From the NCBI RefSeq assembly GCF_003026355.1, contig NZ_PYON01000002.1, positions 186,001-250,000 of the forward strand: a stretch of 64,000 nucleotides of DNA, read 5' to 3'. This DNA comes from Photobacterium kishitanii. GTDB lineage: Bacteria > Pseudomonadota > Gammaproteobacteria > Enterobacterales > Vibrionaceae. The translations under genes were made by a program, and so were the position numbers. This document shows, one piece after another, positions 26,580 to 35,681 of this stretch (position 1 is the first letter of the stretch; the number at the start of each line of letters is the position of its first letter). The notes beneath the pieces were generated by a model. It made no database searches, was not told the DNA's origin, and worked only from the letters and a program-made list of their open reading frames with translations.

Positions 26580-27051
26580 GCGTTATTTTCTCAAGTTCCA
26601 GTAATGTTTGTTTTTTATCGAGACCGCCAGCATAACCAGTTAATTTTCCATTTTTGCCAATCACACGATGGCATGGAATAACGATTGATAATGGATTTTT
26701 ACTGTTTGCCATACCAACAGCTTGGCAGGCTTTTGGATTACCAATCGTAATTGCGAGTTGTTGATAGCTCCAGTTGATGCCATACGGAATAGTCAGCAAT
26801 GCTTGCCAAACACGTTGTTGGAAATTTGTACCTTGAGGGGCTAACGGTAAATCAAATTGTTGTCGTGTTCCTGTGAAGTATTGTTGCAGCTGTTGCTCAC
26901 ATTCAATTAAAAGTGGGTGTTGCGGTGCGTAAGTTGCTACTTCAATTGTTGGTGTCTGGTGTTTATATAAAATTGCAGTTAACGCATTATCAGTGGCATA
27001 TAACGTTAAACAGCCTAATGGTGTGTCTATAGTGCGGTAATAAGTCGACAT
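26563..27051 (-). CDS. ogt: Methylated-DNA-protein-cysteine methyltransferase Ogt
   Basis: This 162-residue suicide repair enzyme removes alkyl groups from O6-alkylguanine. The acceptor motif IPCHRVIG is intact near residue 128, preceded by QAVGMANSKNPLS, which is typical of Ogt/Ada-C proteins. ATG 27051 is favoured because GAAGG lies 8 bases upstream; the frame is open to 27075. The 3' end overlaps the small Trp-rich gene on the other strand by 17 bases. Confidence 0.93.
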   Translation of the reverse strand: MSTYYRTIDTPLGCLTLYATDNALTAILYKHQTPTIEVATYAPQHPLLIECEQQLQQYFTGTRQQFDLPLAPQGTNFQQRVWQALLTIPYGINWSYQQLAITIGNPKACQAVGMANSKNPLSIVIPCHRVIGKNGKLTGYAGGLDKKQTLLELEKITLNSNL

Positions 27052-27118
27052 TATAAAAACCTTCGCGCTATACATTGATAATCAAGTATAGCGCGATTAA
27101 TTATAGGTAAGAAATTGA

Positions 27119-28039
27119 TTACTTGTGCTGTTTTAAATACTCAAGTGCGCCTACGATCGCAGCAACTTGCGCCATATTACATTCATTATCTGTAACACGA
27201 GGGCTATCAGGATAGACTTCTGTGGTTGAGGTATATTCTGCATCAGTTACGCTAGCACATAGCCCTAACGCTTTTAGAGAATAGTTTATAACCCCTTCTT
27301 GAGTTATCGGTTCACCGATAATATTGCCATTGCTATCTGCTGGTGCAATATGGGTAACATGGCGAACCGAATCAATAATGGCTTTTTGGAAATCATACTG
27401 AGGGTTTTCACTGTCGCCAACACCATAAAAGCCGTCAGGTACGGTATCTTCGATATATTCTTTACCATCACGTGCTGCTAGCGCTGGTCTAAATTCACTT
27501 TCATCACTGTCTGTGGTTTCATGCAAATCGAGATGAGCAAGGAAATGCGTTTGCTGAGCTTGGACTAGTTTCATTAAGGCCGCTGATTCTTCTGCTGGAC
27601 TATTAGCATAAAATGAACGGTTAGGATCAACAGCATTGGGGTTCCAACGATTAATCGTTTCATATCCCCACGGGCTGACACAGGGCACAACCAGAATATT
27701 AAAGTCAGCACTATATTGTTCAGCTTTTAGTGTCAGAAAAGCTAATGCGCCATGGACACCACTTGTTTCATAACCATGAATACCGCCAGTAATAAGTACC
27801 GTTGGTTTAGTTGGATCCCAATTATGAGTTTTAATCGCAAACAGTGGGTATTTTTCTGGCGCGTAAGACAGTGCACCGTATTGCTCAACGTCGAACTTTT
27901 CACTTAAAGTGTGGATTTTAGAAACAACTTGCTCAAGATAACTACGTTTAATAGTAGTTTGTGCTAACCATGCTGCTTTTTCTGTGGCACCCCATTTAAT
28001 ACCTGGTGTTCCAATTGCATATTTAAATGAATTATCCAT
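27119..28039 (-). CDS. M14-family metallocarboxypeptidase
   Basis: This 306-residue zinc hydrolase of the M14 (carboxypeptidase/succinylglutamate desuccinylase-like) clan. Zinc ligands are visible as His and Glu in GGIHGYETSG (about 86-95) and His in HLDLHETTD. The Arg in NPNAVDPNRSF fits substrate carboxylate binding. There is no signal peptide, so it is cytoplasmic. It may trim peptides or cell-wall fragments; the substrate is unknown. It is probably monocistronic. Confidence 0.82.
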   Translation of the reverse strand: MDNSFKYAIGTPGIKWGATEKAAWLAQTTIKRSYLEQVVSKIHTLSEKFDVEQYGALSYAPEKYPLFAIKTHNWDPTKPTVLITGGIHGYETSGVHGALAFLTLKAEQYSADFNILVVPCVSPWGYETINRWNPNAVDPNRSFYANSPAEESAALMKLVQAQQTHFLAHLDLHETTDSDESEFRPALAARDGKEYIEDTVPDGFYGVGDSENPQYDFQKAIIDSVRHVTHIAPADSNGNIIGEPITQEGVINYSLKALGLCASVTDAEYTSTTEVYPDSPRVTDNECNMAQVAAIVGALEYLKQHK

Positions 28040-28294
28040 TGCTTTACCTATTCATTATTATTGATTTGTCTGTTTTAGAGGGTAAACAGCTGGCAATATT
28101 TAAGCAAATTTTATTAAATCATCATGTCACAGAAATAGAAATGTTGATCAGTATAGTCAAATAAAATAGGGGTTATTAACCTAGAAGAAAGCAAATTTAT
28201 GTTGCATTAATCTGCCGTTAAACACTATTGTCATACAAGTTGTTTGGCCTATAGTAACTATGTTCACAAAATTGTTATTATTAAGGAAAAGACG

Positions 28295-28831
28295 ATGAGT
28301 ACTACAATCTTGACTGAAGTTCAAATTGAAGACGCTAAGCAACACCTTACTCGTCCTCTAGCCACACCTACAGATTTATGTGTAGACGCGACTAAAGAGA
28401 TCAGTGGAGCTCTAACTGCAATTTTAGCTGATGTATTTGCTATTTATATGAAGACCAAGAATTTCCATTGGCATATGAGTGGTGCACATTTCCGTGATTA
28501 CCATTTAATGTTAGATGAGCAGAGTGCGCAATTATTTGCTATGACTGATGATATTGCGGAGCGTGCGCGTAAAATTGGTGGTCGAACAATACGTTCAATT
28601 GGTGAAATTTCACGGATGCAACGTATTTTAGATAATGATGCTGATTATGTTGAACCTGCTGATATGCTTGCTGAGTTGTGTGAAGATAATAAACAATTAG
28701 CTGCCGAACTTCGTGCTGCGCATATTTTATGTGATGAACGTAATGATTTCTCTTCAGTGAGTATGATTGATAATTGGATTGATGAAACAGAACGTCGTGT
28801 TTGGTTTCTTTATGAATCATACCGTCATTGA
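28295..28831 (+). CDS. Dps-family ferritin-like DNA-protection protein
   Basis: This 178-residue Dps protein should form a dodecamer that oxidises and stores iron with peroxide. The inter-subunit ferroxidase ligands lie in KTKNFHWHMSGAHFRDYHLMLDEQ (about 55-78) and TDDIAERARKIGG. The N-terminal 35 residues are longer than in minimal Dps and moderately charged, perhaps aiding DNA contact. ATG 28295 has AAGGA 7 bases upstream; the open upstream frame lacks a site. A clear terminator follows. Confidence 0.92.
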   Translation: MSTTILTEVQIEDAKQHLTRPLATPTDLCVDATKEISGALTAILADVFAIYMKTKNFHWHMSGAHFRDYHLMLDEQSAQLFAMTDDIAERARKIGGRTIRSIGEISRMQRILDNDADYVEPADMLAELCEDNKQLAAELRAAHILCDERNDFSSVSMIDNWIDETERRVWFLYESYRH

Positions 28832-29363
28832 GTGATATAACATTTACTTAATTGTTAATTATGAAGGATAGATTTAATAATCTATCCTTTTTTTATTACC
28901 TGAAAAGCGGATATTTAAAACGAAAAGTTAGTTATTAAATTGATAACTTATTAATCAATATTTATTGGTCTTTTTGTTGTTTTTTAGAGGTGGGATACTT
29001 GGCATTTATAAATGTGAATAAATTATAGTTGGTATATTAAAGAATAAATATTTTATATGAATTATATTGTTATTTTTATGTGTATTTGTGTGTGTTTATG
29101 ACTCTTTTTCTTTTTTTATATGTCTTTTTTTGAATATGTATTCATGAGTTAGGTTCTAATTGACTGTTGTTTATATTGGTTGTGAGTATAAAATGGCGAT
29201 GATAAAGAATATTTATTGTGTGTGAGCCGCTGTTTTTGGTCGATATGGTTGTTGGTTTTTATGTTTACTATTTAGCTTAGATAGTATTTAGCATAAATGA
29301 AAAATAACTATCGACTTGAAATAACCTATAAAAAAAATAATTAAAATGGTCAAGGAGTTAATC
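28832..29363. other. Intergenic stretch with a terminator, otherwise very A+T-rich
   Basis: Beyond the Dps terminator (28864-28894) I see no open frame with a ribosome binding site. The stretch from about 28980 to 29340 is dominated by T/A tracts, possibly a bent or H-NS-bound promoter region for the molybdenum hydroxylase operon. Confidence 0.45.
28864..28894 (+). terminator. Terminator after dps
   Basis: An 11-bp stem AAGGATAGATT / AATCTATCCTT with a 4-base loop is followed by T5 or more. Confidence 0.9.
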
Positions 29364-32207
29364 ATGTCAATGGAACTTTCTCGAAGGAGTTTTATTAAGC
29401 ATGGTATCATCGCTGGTATTTGTGTTTATACCGTCCCTGCATTAGCTAGATTTAATCTTAATTTAGATGGTAGTAATAGTTTAGTTGCTCCGGAATTAGC
29501 ATCATCTTGGAAGTCTAATTTTAAAGTACGTTTTCGAAGTGACGCTATTGCTAAAGTAACGGGTGAAAAAGTATATGGTCGTGATTTACGTTCAGCTGAT
29601 ATTGATGGTTGGCCAAGTCAACAATCATGGGCTTATTATATTCGTTTAAATCGTGCCGATCGTATTTATCAAGGTGTTGATTTAAGTTTATTACCGGCGA
29701 ATGCTCAGCCGAGTAAAATAGTTACTGCTGCAACATTAATTAAAGATAATATTGAATTACCGCAATTTTATGGCACTAATATGTTAGTGGCTGAAGGAGC
29801 AATGCCTGACTATATTGGTCAAGCTGCAATGCTACTTATTTTCGATGATTTTCTAACTTATCATCGAGCTAAAAATATGCTGCAATTTAATACTGACATT
29901 ATTAAATATGGTAAACAACATCCTTTAGTGGCTGCTGGTAAAGACCCTTGGGGTGTGTGGCGCATCACTCGTGAGCAAGGTAATGCTCAAGGGATCCTTC
30001 CTGATAAATATAGTCCATTACAAAATGGGGTTAACTTTCCGAGTTATGTGGATCATAAACCATTTTGGCCTCAACCTGATCGTTTAGGTTCGCCATTGCA
30101 ACAACAAATGGCTGTAGCAAAAGATATTGAGGCTAGCCTCGCTGCTGACAATAATTTTGTTTTAAAACGTGACTATCAAACCCAGTTTATTGACCCGATG
30201 TTTATGGAGCCTGAGTGCTTTAATGGTTGGTTTGATAGCAAAACACAGACAATGCACACCATTCCTTCTTCACAATCACCGAATAACTTTTTTGGCTTTG
30301 CCACCTCAATGCTTACCAAAGGGCCTCTTGCTGGCAAAGTTAAAAATTTAGTGGTTCATTCGCCATTTATTGGTGGTGGCTTTGGTGGTAAAGATCACTC
30401 AATTTTGCCTTATTATGGTTTATTAGCGGTGATGTACAGTGATCATCCAGTGCGAATGGCGAACGATCGTTTTGAACAGTTTCAAGCAGGTTTAAAACGT
30501 CATCCATTTACGATGACTAATCAATTAGCGATAGATAAAACAACCGGTAAGTTTCAGGGTATTGTCAGTAATATGGAGCTTGATGGCGGTGGTCGTGAAA
30601 ATTTCAGCTCTGTGGTCGCTGAAGTAGGAGCGAGTGCATTACAGTCTATTTATTATTTCCCTAAAAATGATATTACTGCTGTCGCTAATGTGTCTGAAAA
30701 TCCAGCATCAGGTTCGATGCGTGGTTTTGGCACTTTACAAACCATGTCTGCCATGGAAATGATGGTTAATGAAGCGGCTCAGTTACTCAATATTGATCCG
30801 ATTGAATTAAGATTGCGTAATGTTATTAAAACGGGGCAACTTAATACTCAAGGTGCTGTACCAACCAGTACTGAACATTATGCTGAAATATTAACACAAG
30901 CCCAGCAGCATGAAATGTGGGTTAATCGTCACCAACGTCGTAAGGCATATGAAGCGAAGCATCCCAATAAACTCTTTGGTACTGGTTTCGCCATTTGTAC
31001 TAAAGATTATGGTGCTGGTGATGATGCGCCAGCAACTTATATTGAAATGGATAAAACCGGTCGCATTGTGATGGGAATTTCTGCCGTTGAAATAGGTACT
31101 GGTGCACAAACGTCTCAAGCCGCAGTGTTAGCTGATTATTTTGGTCGTCCGGCAGATACGATTAATCTTGCTGAAGTGCATGGTTGGGATCCGCTCCAAA
31201 TGATCAATACCCAATCACCGTTTACGATGAGCCAAGCCTACCAAGATAAAATGCAACAAAATCCGCGGTGGACACCTATTATTCCATACGCCTCTTCTGC
31301 ATCGACATCAGCATATTTTCAATCGAAAGCGACCGAAAATGCCGCCAAAGTTATTTTTGAGTATGGGCTATGGCCTGCGGCGAAAGCAATTTGGAGTAAA
31401 TTGTATTATAGCGGCGATCTCGCAGCGATGGATTTTGGTGCAATGGAAGATGCGGTCTGGGTTGACGGTAAATTAAGTGCCAATGGTATGGAGCCTTTAC
31501 CACTTGATATGCTGGCTCAACATGTCCATCAACACGGTTTAGTAACCGCTGCAATGGTGCATACATTTAACCGTTGGGGTTGGGTTGAAGCTGAATTTAC
31601 CGTTGAAGGGCAAAAGCAAACCTATCAGTTAGATGCAATGGCCATTAAATATGGTCATGGTGCCGATGATAGTAAGAAAAAATTAATGACCAGTAGTGGT
31701 TGGCATTTATTAGATCGTAATAAGGTTAATTATCCTGCCACTTCTTTGAATAATGCGATGGTCGTGTATTACGCGCCATGTGCAACCTTAGTTGAATTAG
31801 CGGTGGAAAAAGGCTCTGGAAAGGTTGAGGTTATTGCGACTCAAACTTGGCTTGATGCTGGAAAAGTGATCGTTAAAGAGTTGGTTGAGGGGCAGATTGA
31901 AGGTGGCTTAGTAATGGGTATGGGCCATGCATTATATGAGTATTTACCAGCAGGTGAAGAGGGGCCAGGCAACGGTACTTGGAACCTCAATCGTTATCAG
32001 GTGCCATTAGCCACTGATGTTGGTATATGGCAAATGAACCATACTATTTTACCGCCATTTAATAACTCAGATCAGCGCAAAGGTATTGCGGAAGTGGTGA
32101 TGATCCCGATTGTCCCTGCAATTACAGAAGCATTGTATCAAATTACCAATACACGTTTTTACCATTTACCTGTTACCGCCGCTGATATTAAGGAAGCACT
32201 CGCATGA
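29364..32207 (+). CDS. Periplasmic molybdenum hydroxylase large (MCD-binding) subunit
   Basis: This 947-residue subunit belongs to the xanthine oxidase/aldehyde oxidoreductase family and binds molybdopterin cytosine dinucleotide. A Tat signal (LSRRSFIKHG, about 5-14) opens it. The molybdopterin loop is GGGFGGKDH, the GSMRGFGT motif follows, then VEIGTGAQTS, and the catalytic Glu is in KGIAEVV near the C-terminus. ATG 29364 has AAGGAG 6 bases upstream. It overlaps the 2Fe-2S gene by 4 bases (ATGA). With the small subunit and cytochrome it resembles IorAB/aldehyde dehydrogenase complexes that pass electrons to cytochrome c. It is longer than most IorB proteins. The substrate (an aldehyde or N-heterocycle) is unknown. 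Confidence 0.9.
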   Translation: MSMELSRRSFIKHGIIAGICVYTVPALARFNLNLDGSNSLVAPELASSWKSNFKVRFRSDAIAKVTGEKVYGRDLRSADIDGWPSQQSWAYYIRLNRADRIYQGVDLSLLPANAQPSKIVTAATLIKDNIELPQFYGTNMLVAEGAMPDYIGQAAMLLIFDDFLTYHRAKNMLQFNTDIIKYGKQHPLVAAGKDPWGVWRITREQGNAQGILPDKYSPLQNGVNFPSYVDHKPFWPQPDRLGSPLQQQMAVAKDIEASLAADNNFVLKRDYQTQFIDPMFMEPECFNGWFDSKTQTMHTIPSSQSPNNFFGFATSMLTKGPLAGKVKNLVVHSPFIGGGFGGKDHSILPYYGLLAVMYSDHPVRMANDRFEQFQAGLKRHPFTMTNQLAIDKTTGKFQGIVSNMELDGGGRENFSSVVAEVGASALQSIYYFPKNDITAVANVSENPASGSMRGFGTLQTMSAMEMMVNEAAQLLNIDPIELRLRNVIKTGQLNTQGAVPTSTEHYAEILTQAQQHEMWVNRHQRRKAYEAKHPNKLFGTGFAICTKDYGAGDDAPATYIEMDKTGRIVMGISAVEIGTGAQTSQAAVLADYFGRPADTINLAEVHGWDPLQMINTQSPFTMSQAYQDKMQQNPRWTPIIPYASSASTSAYFQSKATENAAKVIFEYGLWPAAKAIWSKLYYSGDLAAMDFGAMEDAVWVDGKLSANGMEPLPLDMLAQHVHQHGLVTAAMVHTFNRWGWVEAEFTVEGQKQTYQLDAMAIKYGHGADDSKKKLMTSSGWHLLDRNKVNYPATSLNNAMVVYYAPCATLVELAVEKGSGKVEVIATQTWLDAGKVIVKELVEGQIEGGLVMGMGHALYEYLPAGEEGPGNGTWNLNRYQVPLATDVGIWQMNHTILPPFNNSDQRKGIAEVVMIPIVPAITEALYQITNTRFYHLPVTAADIKEALA

Positions 32208-32734
32208 TCACTGTAACTATGACAATTAATGGCAATATTGTGGGTCCAGTAGACGTTGATGAATCAGTTAAAATGATCGACTTTTTACATGAATATCAAG
32301 GGCTAACTGGTACCAAGTTTGGTTGTGGTATTGGTGTTTGTCATGCGTGTACCATTATTGTTGATGATGCGGATGGTAGCTCACACACTGAGCGCACTTG
32401 CATTAATGGTGTTGGCAACTTTAATGGTAAAAAGCTGCGTACTGTAGAAGGTCATGCTAAGCGTAATCTGATGGGACAAATTACGGCCTTAAGCCCAGTA
32501 CAGCAGACCTTTGTCGATCACTTTTCCTTCCAATGTGGTTGGTGTACTTCTGGTTTTGTGAATGAGTCTACGGTGTTAGTTGAGCAATTAGCTAAGCAAC
32601 CAGTAGATAAAGCACAGGTTGAAGATGTGATTGAGAATGCCTTGAAAAATCATATCTGCCGTTGTTCTGGTTACCGTAAATATTATGTTGGCCTCCGTGA
32701 TCTAGTACTTTCACAGCCGGGGTTAGTAAAATGA
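32204..32734 (+). CDS. Molybdenum hydroxylase small 2Fe-2S subunit
   Basis: This 176-residue iron-sulfur subunit has an N-terminal plant-ferredoxin-type cluster (FGCGIGVCHAC, with a further Cys near 65) and a C-terminal xanthine-oxidase-type cluster (CGWC and CRC motifs). It has no signal peptide, so it is presumably carried through Tat bound to the large subunit. It overlaps both neighbours by 4 bases, ensuring stoichiometric synthesis. No FAD subunit is encoded, which fits electron exit to the cytochrome c encoded next. Confidence 0.92.
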   Translation: MITVTMTINGNIVGPVDVDESVKMIDFLHEYQGLTGTKFGCGIGVCHACTIIVDDADGSSHTERTCINGVGNFNGKKLRTVEGHAKRNLMGQITALSPVQQTFVDHFSFQCGWCTSGFVNESTVLVEQLAKQPVDKAQVEDVIENALKNHICRCSGYRKYYVGLRDLVLSQPGLVK

Positions 32735-33981
32735 AACCGAGCCTAAAAGTTAGCGTAATCTGCGGTTTGCTATTAAGTTCTGGCGCGGTTTACGCACAAG
32801 CGCCATTACCTGCAAACATGGCACAATTAATTGCTCAAGGTAAATATTTAGCGACAGCGGGTGATTGCGATGGTTGCCATACAATTGCGAGTGGTCAAGT
32901 CTATGGTGGTGGACGAGCATTCGACACCCCTTTTGGGACATTATATTCAACCAATATTAGTAGTGATAAACAATACGGTATTGGTAACTATACTTATCAG
33001 CAATTTGTTGATGCGGTGCGTAATGGTGTTGCACCTATAGGTAATTTATATCCTGCGATGCCTTATGCGTCTTATCACCGTATTAGTGATCATGATATGC
33101 AAGCTTTGTATGCTTATTTTATGCATACCAAGCCAGCGACGCAGCCAAATCGAGAAAATGGTATAGGTTTCCCTTTCAATATTAGAATGGGATTAAAACT
33201 ATGGAATTTGGTTGGTTTTGATAAAGCAACATTTAAGCCAACAGCTGATAAAAGTCCCCTTTGGAACCGAGGTAAGTATTTAGTCCAAGGTTTAGGCCAT
33301 TGTGGAGAGTGTCATACTCCTCGTAATTTTATGATGGCAACTGAACAAGACCATGCGCTGGAAGGTGCAGTCGTCAATTACCTTAATGCGCCTAATATTA
33401 CCGCGAAAAATCTGACTCAAGAAAAGTGGACATTTCATGATTTAGCACAATTCTTAAAAACCGGTCAATCACCGAAAGGCACTGCGTTTGACGATATGTA
33501 TGTTGTCGAAAAACACAGTTTAACTCAGCTTAATGATCATGATATTACTGCGATAACCAGTTATTTATTAGATCAAGCACAGCCGCAATCAAGCTCAAAA
33601 TCACAATCTAAATTAACACCCTTAGCTGTCTCACCGTTGGACACTAAGCTACCGGGATACCGTATTTATATGGATAAATGCTCTGGGTGTCATGGTTTAA
33701 GTGGTCAAGGATTACCAAATGTTGCACCGGCTTTAAAAAATAATGCCACGATTGAAGATAGCAATATATTCAATACTGTTGCGGTATTAACCAATGGTAT
33801 TAGCCAGCAAGGTTATAATCAGCAGCAGTCTTATTATACGATGCCGGGTTATAAAAATAGCTTAAATGATCAACAAATGGCTGATTTGATAACGTATTTG
33901 CATCATAGTTTTTCTACGCAAATAACAACAACGACTGCAAAACAAGTTGCTGCAATTAAAAAACAACTGTCGAACAACTGA
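32731..33981 (+). CDS. Triheme cytochrome c electron acceptor subunit
   Basis: This 416-residue Sec-exported protein (signal peptide to AYA-like site near residue 22) has three heme c sites: CDGCH at 46-50, CGECH at 191-195 and CSGCH at 317-321. The architecture equals the cytochrome subunit of membrane alcohol and aldehyde dehydrogenases. It would take electrons from the 2Fe-2S subunit and pass them to the respiratory chain. It overlaps the small subunit gene by 4 bases. A Ser/Gln-rich linker (about 285-305) joins the second and third heme domains. Confidence 0.92.
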   Translation: MKPSLKVSVICGLLLSSGAVYAQAPLPANMAQLIAQGKYLATAGDCDGCHTIASGQVYGGGRAFDTPFGTLYSTNISSDKQYGIGNYTYQQFVDAVRNGVAPIGNLYPAMPYASYHRISDHDMQALYAYFMHTKPATQPNRENGIGFPFNIRMGLKLWNLVGFDKATFKPTADKSPLWNRGKYLVQGLGHCGECHTPRNFMMATEQDHALEGAVVNYLNAPNITAKNLTQEKWTFHDLAQFLKTGQSPKGTAFDDMYVVEKHSLTQLNDHDITAITSYLLDQAQPQSSSKSQSKLTPLAVSPLDTKLPGYRIYMDKCSGCHGLSGQGLPNVAPALKNNATIEDSNIFNTVAVLTNGISQQGYNQQQSYYTMPGYKNSLNDQQMADLITYLHHSFSTQITTTTAKQVAAIKKQLSNN

Positions 33982-33985
33982 TCAT

Positions 33986-34025
33986 GAAATTAGCCTGTGT
34001 TATCGCAGGCTAACTTCATTTTTGT
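33986..34025 (+). terminator. Hairpin after the cytochrome gene
   Basis: The inverted repeat TTAGCCTG / CAGGCTAA has an 8-base loop and is followed after a few bases by ATTTTTG. It could reduce transcription into xdhC. Confidence 0.55.
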
Positions 34026-34054
34026 TGTCATCTAATTAAAGTGATAAACAACCT

Positions 34055-35038
34055 ATGAATGCATTAGATAAACAGGTGTTGCTTGATTGTCAAACATGGT
34101 TAAACCACGGTAAATCGGTGTGGTTATGTACTATTTTATCAACTTATGGTTCAGCACCTCGTCCAATCGGCTCGTTATTTGCGACAGAAGGAAGTATCCG
34201 TTCGGGATCAGTTTCCGGTGGCTGTATTGAAGATGCTTTTATGAAATTAATTCAACAGCATCAGTTAGATAAACCGATGCAGGTCTTTGATTATGGAAGT
34301 CATTTAGCTGCTGATGGTAGTCGATATGAATTACCTTGTGGCGGTCATATTTCGTTGTTGATTGAGTATTTACAACCGAATATTAACTATCATTGGCTTA
34401 ATGAGTGGTTAACGGCGGCGATGACAAATAATGCTTTTGTGCGGCTGATAAATATTGAATCAGAGCAGCGCTGTATTACAACCGATCTTGATGCCTCATC
34501 TTTTACTACGCCGTGGTTAACGGTTCATTACCAACAACATTGGCAACTATTATTATTGGGTATTAGCCAAGTCAGTGAAGAGGTTGCGCGATTAGCGGTT
34601 AGAGCTGGGTTTGCGGTTCGCTTGTGTGATATGCGTGATAATTATCAACAAAACTGGCGTTGGACATCAGCTGATGGTGGCATTGATGTTGAGTGGTGTG
34701 CTGCTGATGATTTTGTTGAGCGTTATGCTAATGATTATACTGCTGTATTAGCGCTAGCACATGATCCTCGGGTTGATGATCTGGGGCTAATGGGGGCGTT
34801 AGAGTCATCTGCATTCTATATTGGCGCTTTGGGATCACAGGCTAACAGTGAGCGTCGGCGGGAACGATTAATGCGTATTGGTGAGTATAAACAACAGCAA
34901 TTAGCACGCTTACATGCACCCATTGGCGTGGCGATTGGTAGTAAAACACCGATTGAGATTGCTATTGCTATTATGGCTGAGGTGATTGCCGCTAAAAATG
35001 GTATTGAGTGTGATTCATGGCACTATCGCCATGGTTGA
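34055..35038 (+). CDS. XdhC-family molybdenum cofactor insertion chaperone
   Basis: This 327-residue protein of the XdhC/CoxI family matures molybdenum hydroxylases by binding, sulfurating and inserting the cofactor. The N-terminal domain shows GSAPRPIGSLFA and SGSVSGGCIE (about 27-60). A C-terminal Rossmann-like domain follows, with ALAHDPRVDDLGL and YIGALGSQANSERRRERL. It is placed directly after the three enzyme subunit genes, marking it as their dedicated chaperone. The next gene starts 8 bases before its stop. Confidence 0.92.
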   Translation: MNALDKQVLLDCQTWLNHGKSVWLCTILSTYGSAPRPIGSLFATEGSIRSGSVSGGCIEDAFMKLIQQHQLDKPMQVFDYGSHLAADGSRYELPCGGHISLLIEYLQPNINYHWLNEWLTAAMTNNAFVRLINIESEQRCITTDLDASSFTTPWLTVHYQQHWQLLLLGISQVSEEVARLAVRAGFAVRLCDMRDNYQQNWRWTSADGGIDVEWCAADDFVERYANDYTAVLALAHDPRVDDLGLMGALESSAFYIGALGSQANSERRRERLMRIGEYKQQQLARLHAPIGVAIGSKTPIEIAIAIMAEVIAAKNGIECDSWHYRHG

Positions 35039-35615
35039 TTGTGTTATTCCTGCTGCGGGGTTGTCATCTCGAATGGGAGCATGGAAACCAATGTTAGCCT
35101 ATCAAGACAGCACATTATTAGATATCGCAATCAAACATGCGTTAATGTTTTGTTCTCAAGTGATCGTCGTTGCTGGGTATCGCGCCGAGGAGTTGATACG
35201 GCATTATCAACATCAACAACAGATTACAGTGGTGGTTAATCAGGATTATCAGCAGGGGATGTTAAGCTCAATTCAAGTGGGTATTAAGGCAGTAACAAGC
35301 TCGAAGTTTTTTATTACCCATGCTGATATGCCTTGTATTGAGCCGCAAGTCTTCAGGTGGTTATGGCAAGCTGGTTGTGCGCGAGTTGTATTTCCTGGTA
35401 ATAAACACCAGACAGGACATCCTGTTCTGATTACTGCAGAGTTAATACCTCAAATTCTAGCACTACCTGTTACTGCTACCATGAAGCAAGTATTACAAAC
35501 GGGATCAGAGCATTATTTACAGCTAACAGCGACGAGTGGTATTTATCTAGATATTGATACGCCTGAAAAGTATCAGCAATTAATAGCTGGAAATAAACAG
35601 CAAGCAGTAAAATAA
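35031..35615 (+). CDS. MobA-like molybdopterin cytidylyltransferase (MocA type)
   Basis: This 194-residue nucleotidyltransferase has the signature VIPAAGLSSRMGAWKPML at residues 5-22 and the HADMP metal motif near 98. MocA-type enzymes attach CMP to molybdopterin, giving the MCD form used by this enzyme class. ATG 35031 is chosen as it starts the conserved fold 3 codons before the motif; the earlier in-frame Met lies deep within xdhC. It overlaps xdhC by 8 bases and ends at a strong terminator, closing the five-gene unit. Confidence 0.88.
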   Translation: MVDCVIPAAGLSSRMGAWKPMLAYQDSTLLDIAIKHALMFCSQVIVVAGYRAEELIRHYQHQQQITVVVNQDYQQGMLSSIQVGIKAVTSSKFFITHADMPCIEPQVFRWLWQAGCARVVFPGNKHQTGHPVLITAELIPQILALPVTATMKQVLQTGSEHYLQLTATSGIYLDIDTPEKYQQLIAGNKQQAVK

Positions 35616-35622
35616 AGAGTAT

Positions 35623-35655
35623 AAAAAAGAGAAGCCGATATGCTTCTCTTTTTTT
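35623..35655. terminator. Bidirectional terminator after the mocA-like gene
   Basis: The stem A6-GAGAAGC / GCTTCTC-T7 works for the rightward operon and the convergent gene ending at 35682. Confidence 0.88.
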
Positions 35656-35681
35656 ATTTTTGGCTTAATGATAAAGCTAAT

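Noticed and set aside
29000..29340. Repeat array or CRISPR in the A+T-rich stretch before the molybdenum operon
   Set aside because: The T/A tracts are irregular; there are no evenly spaced identical repeats.
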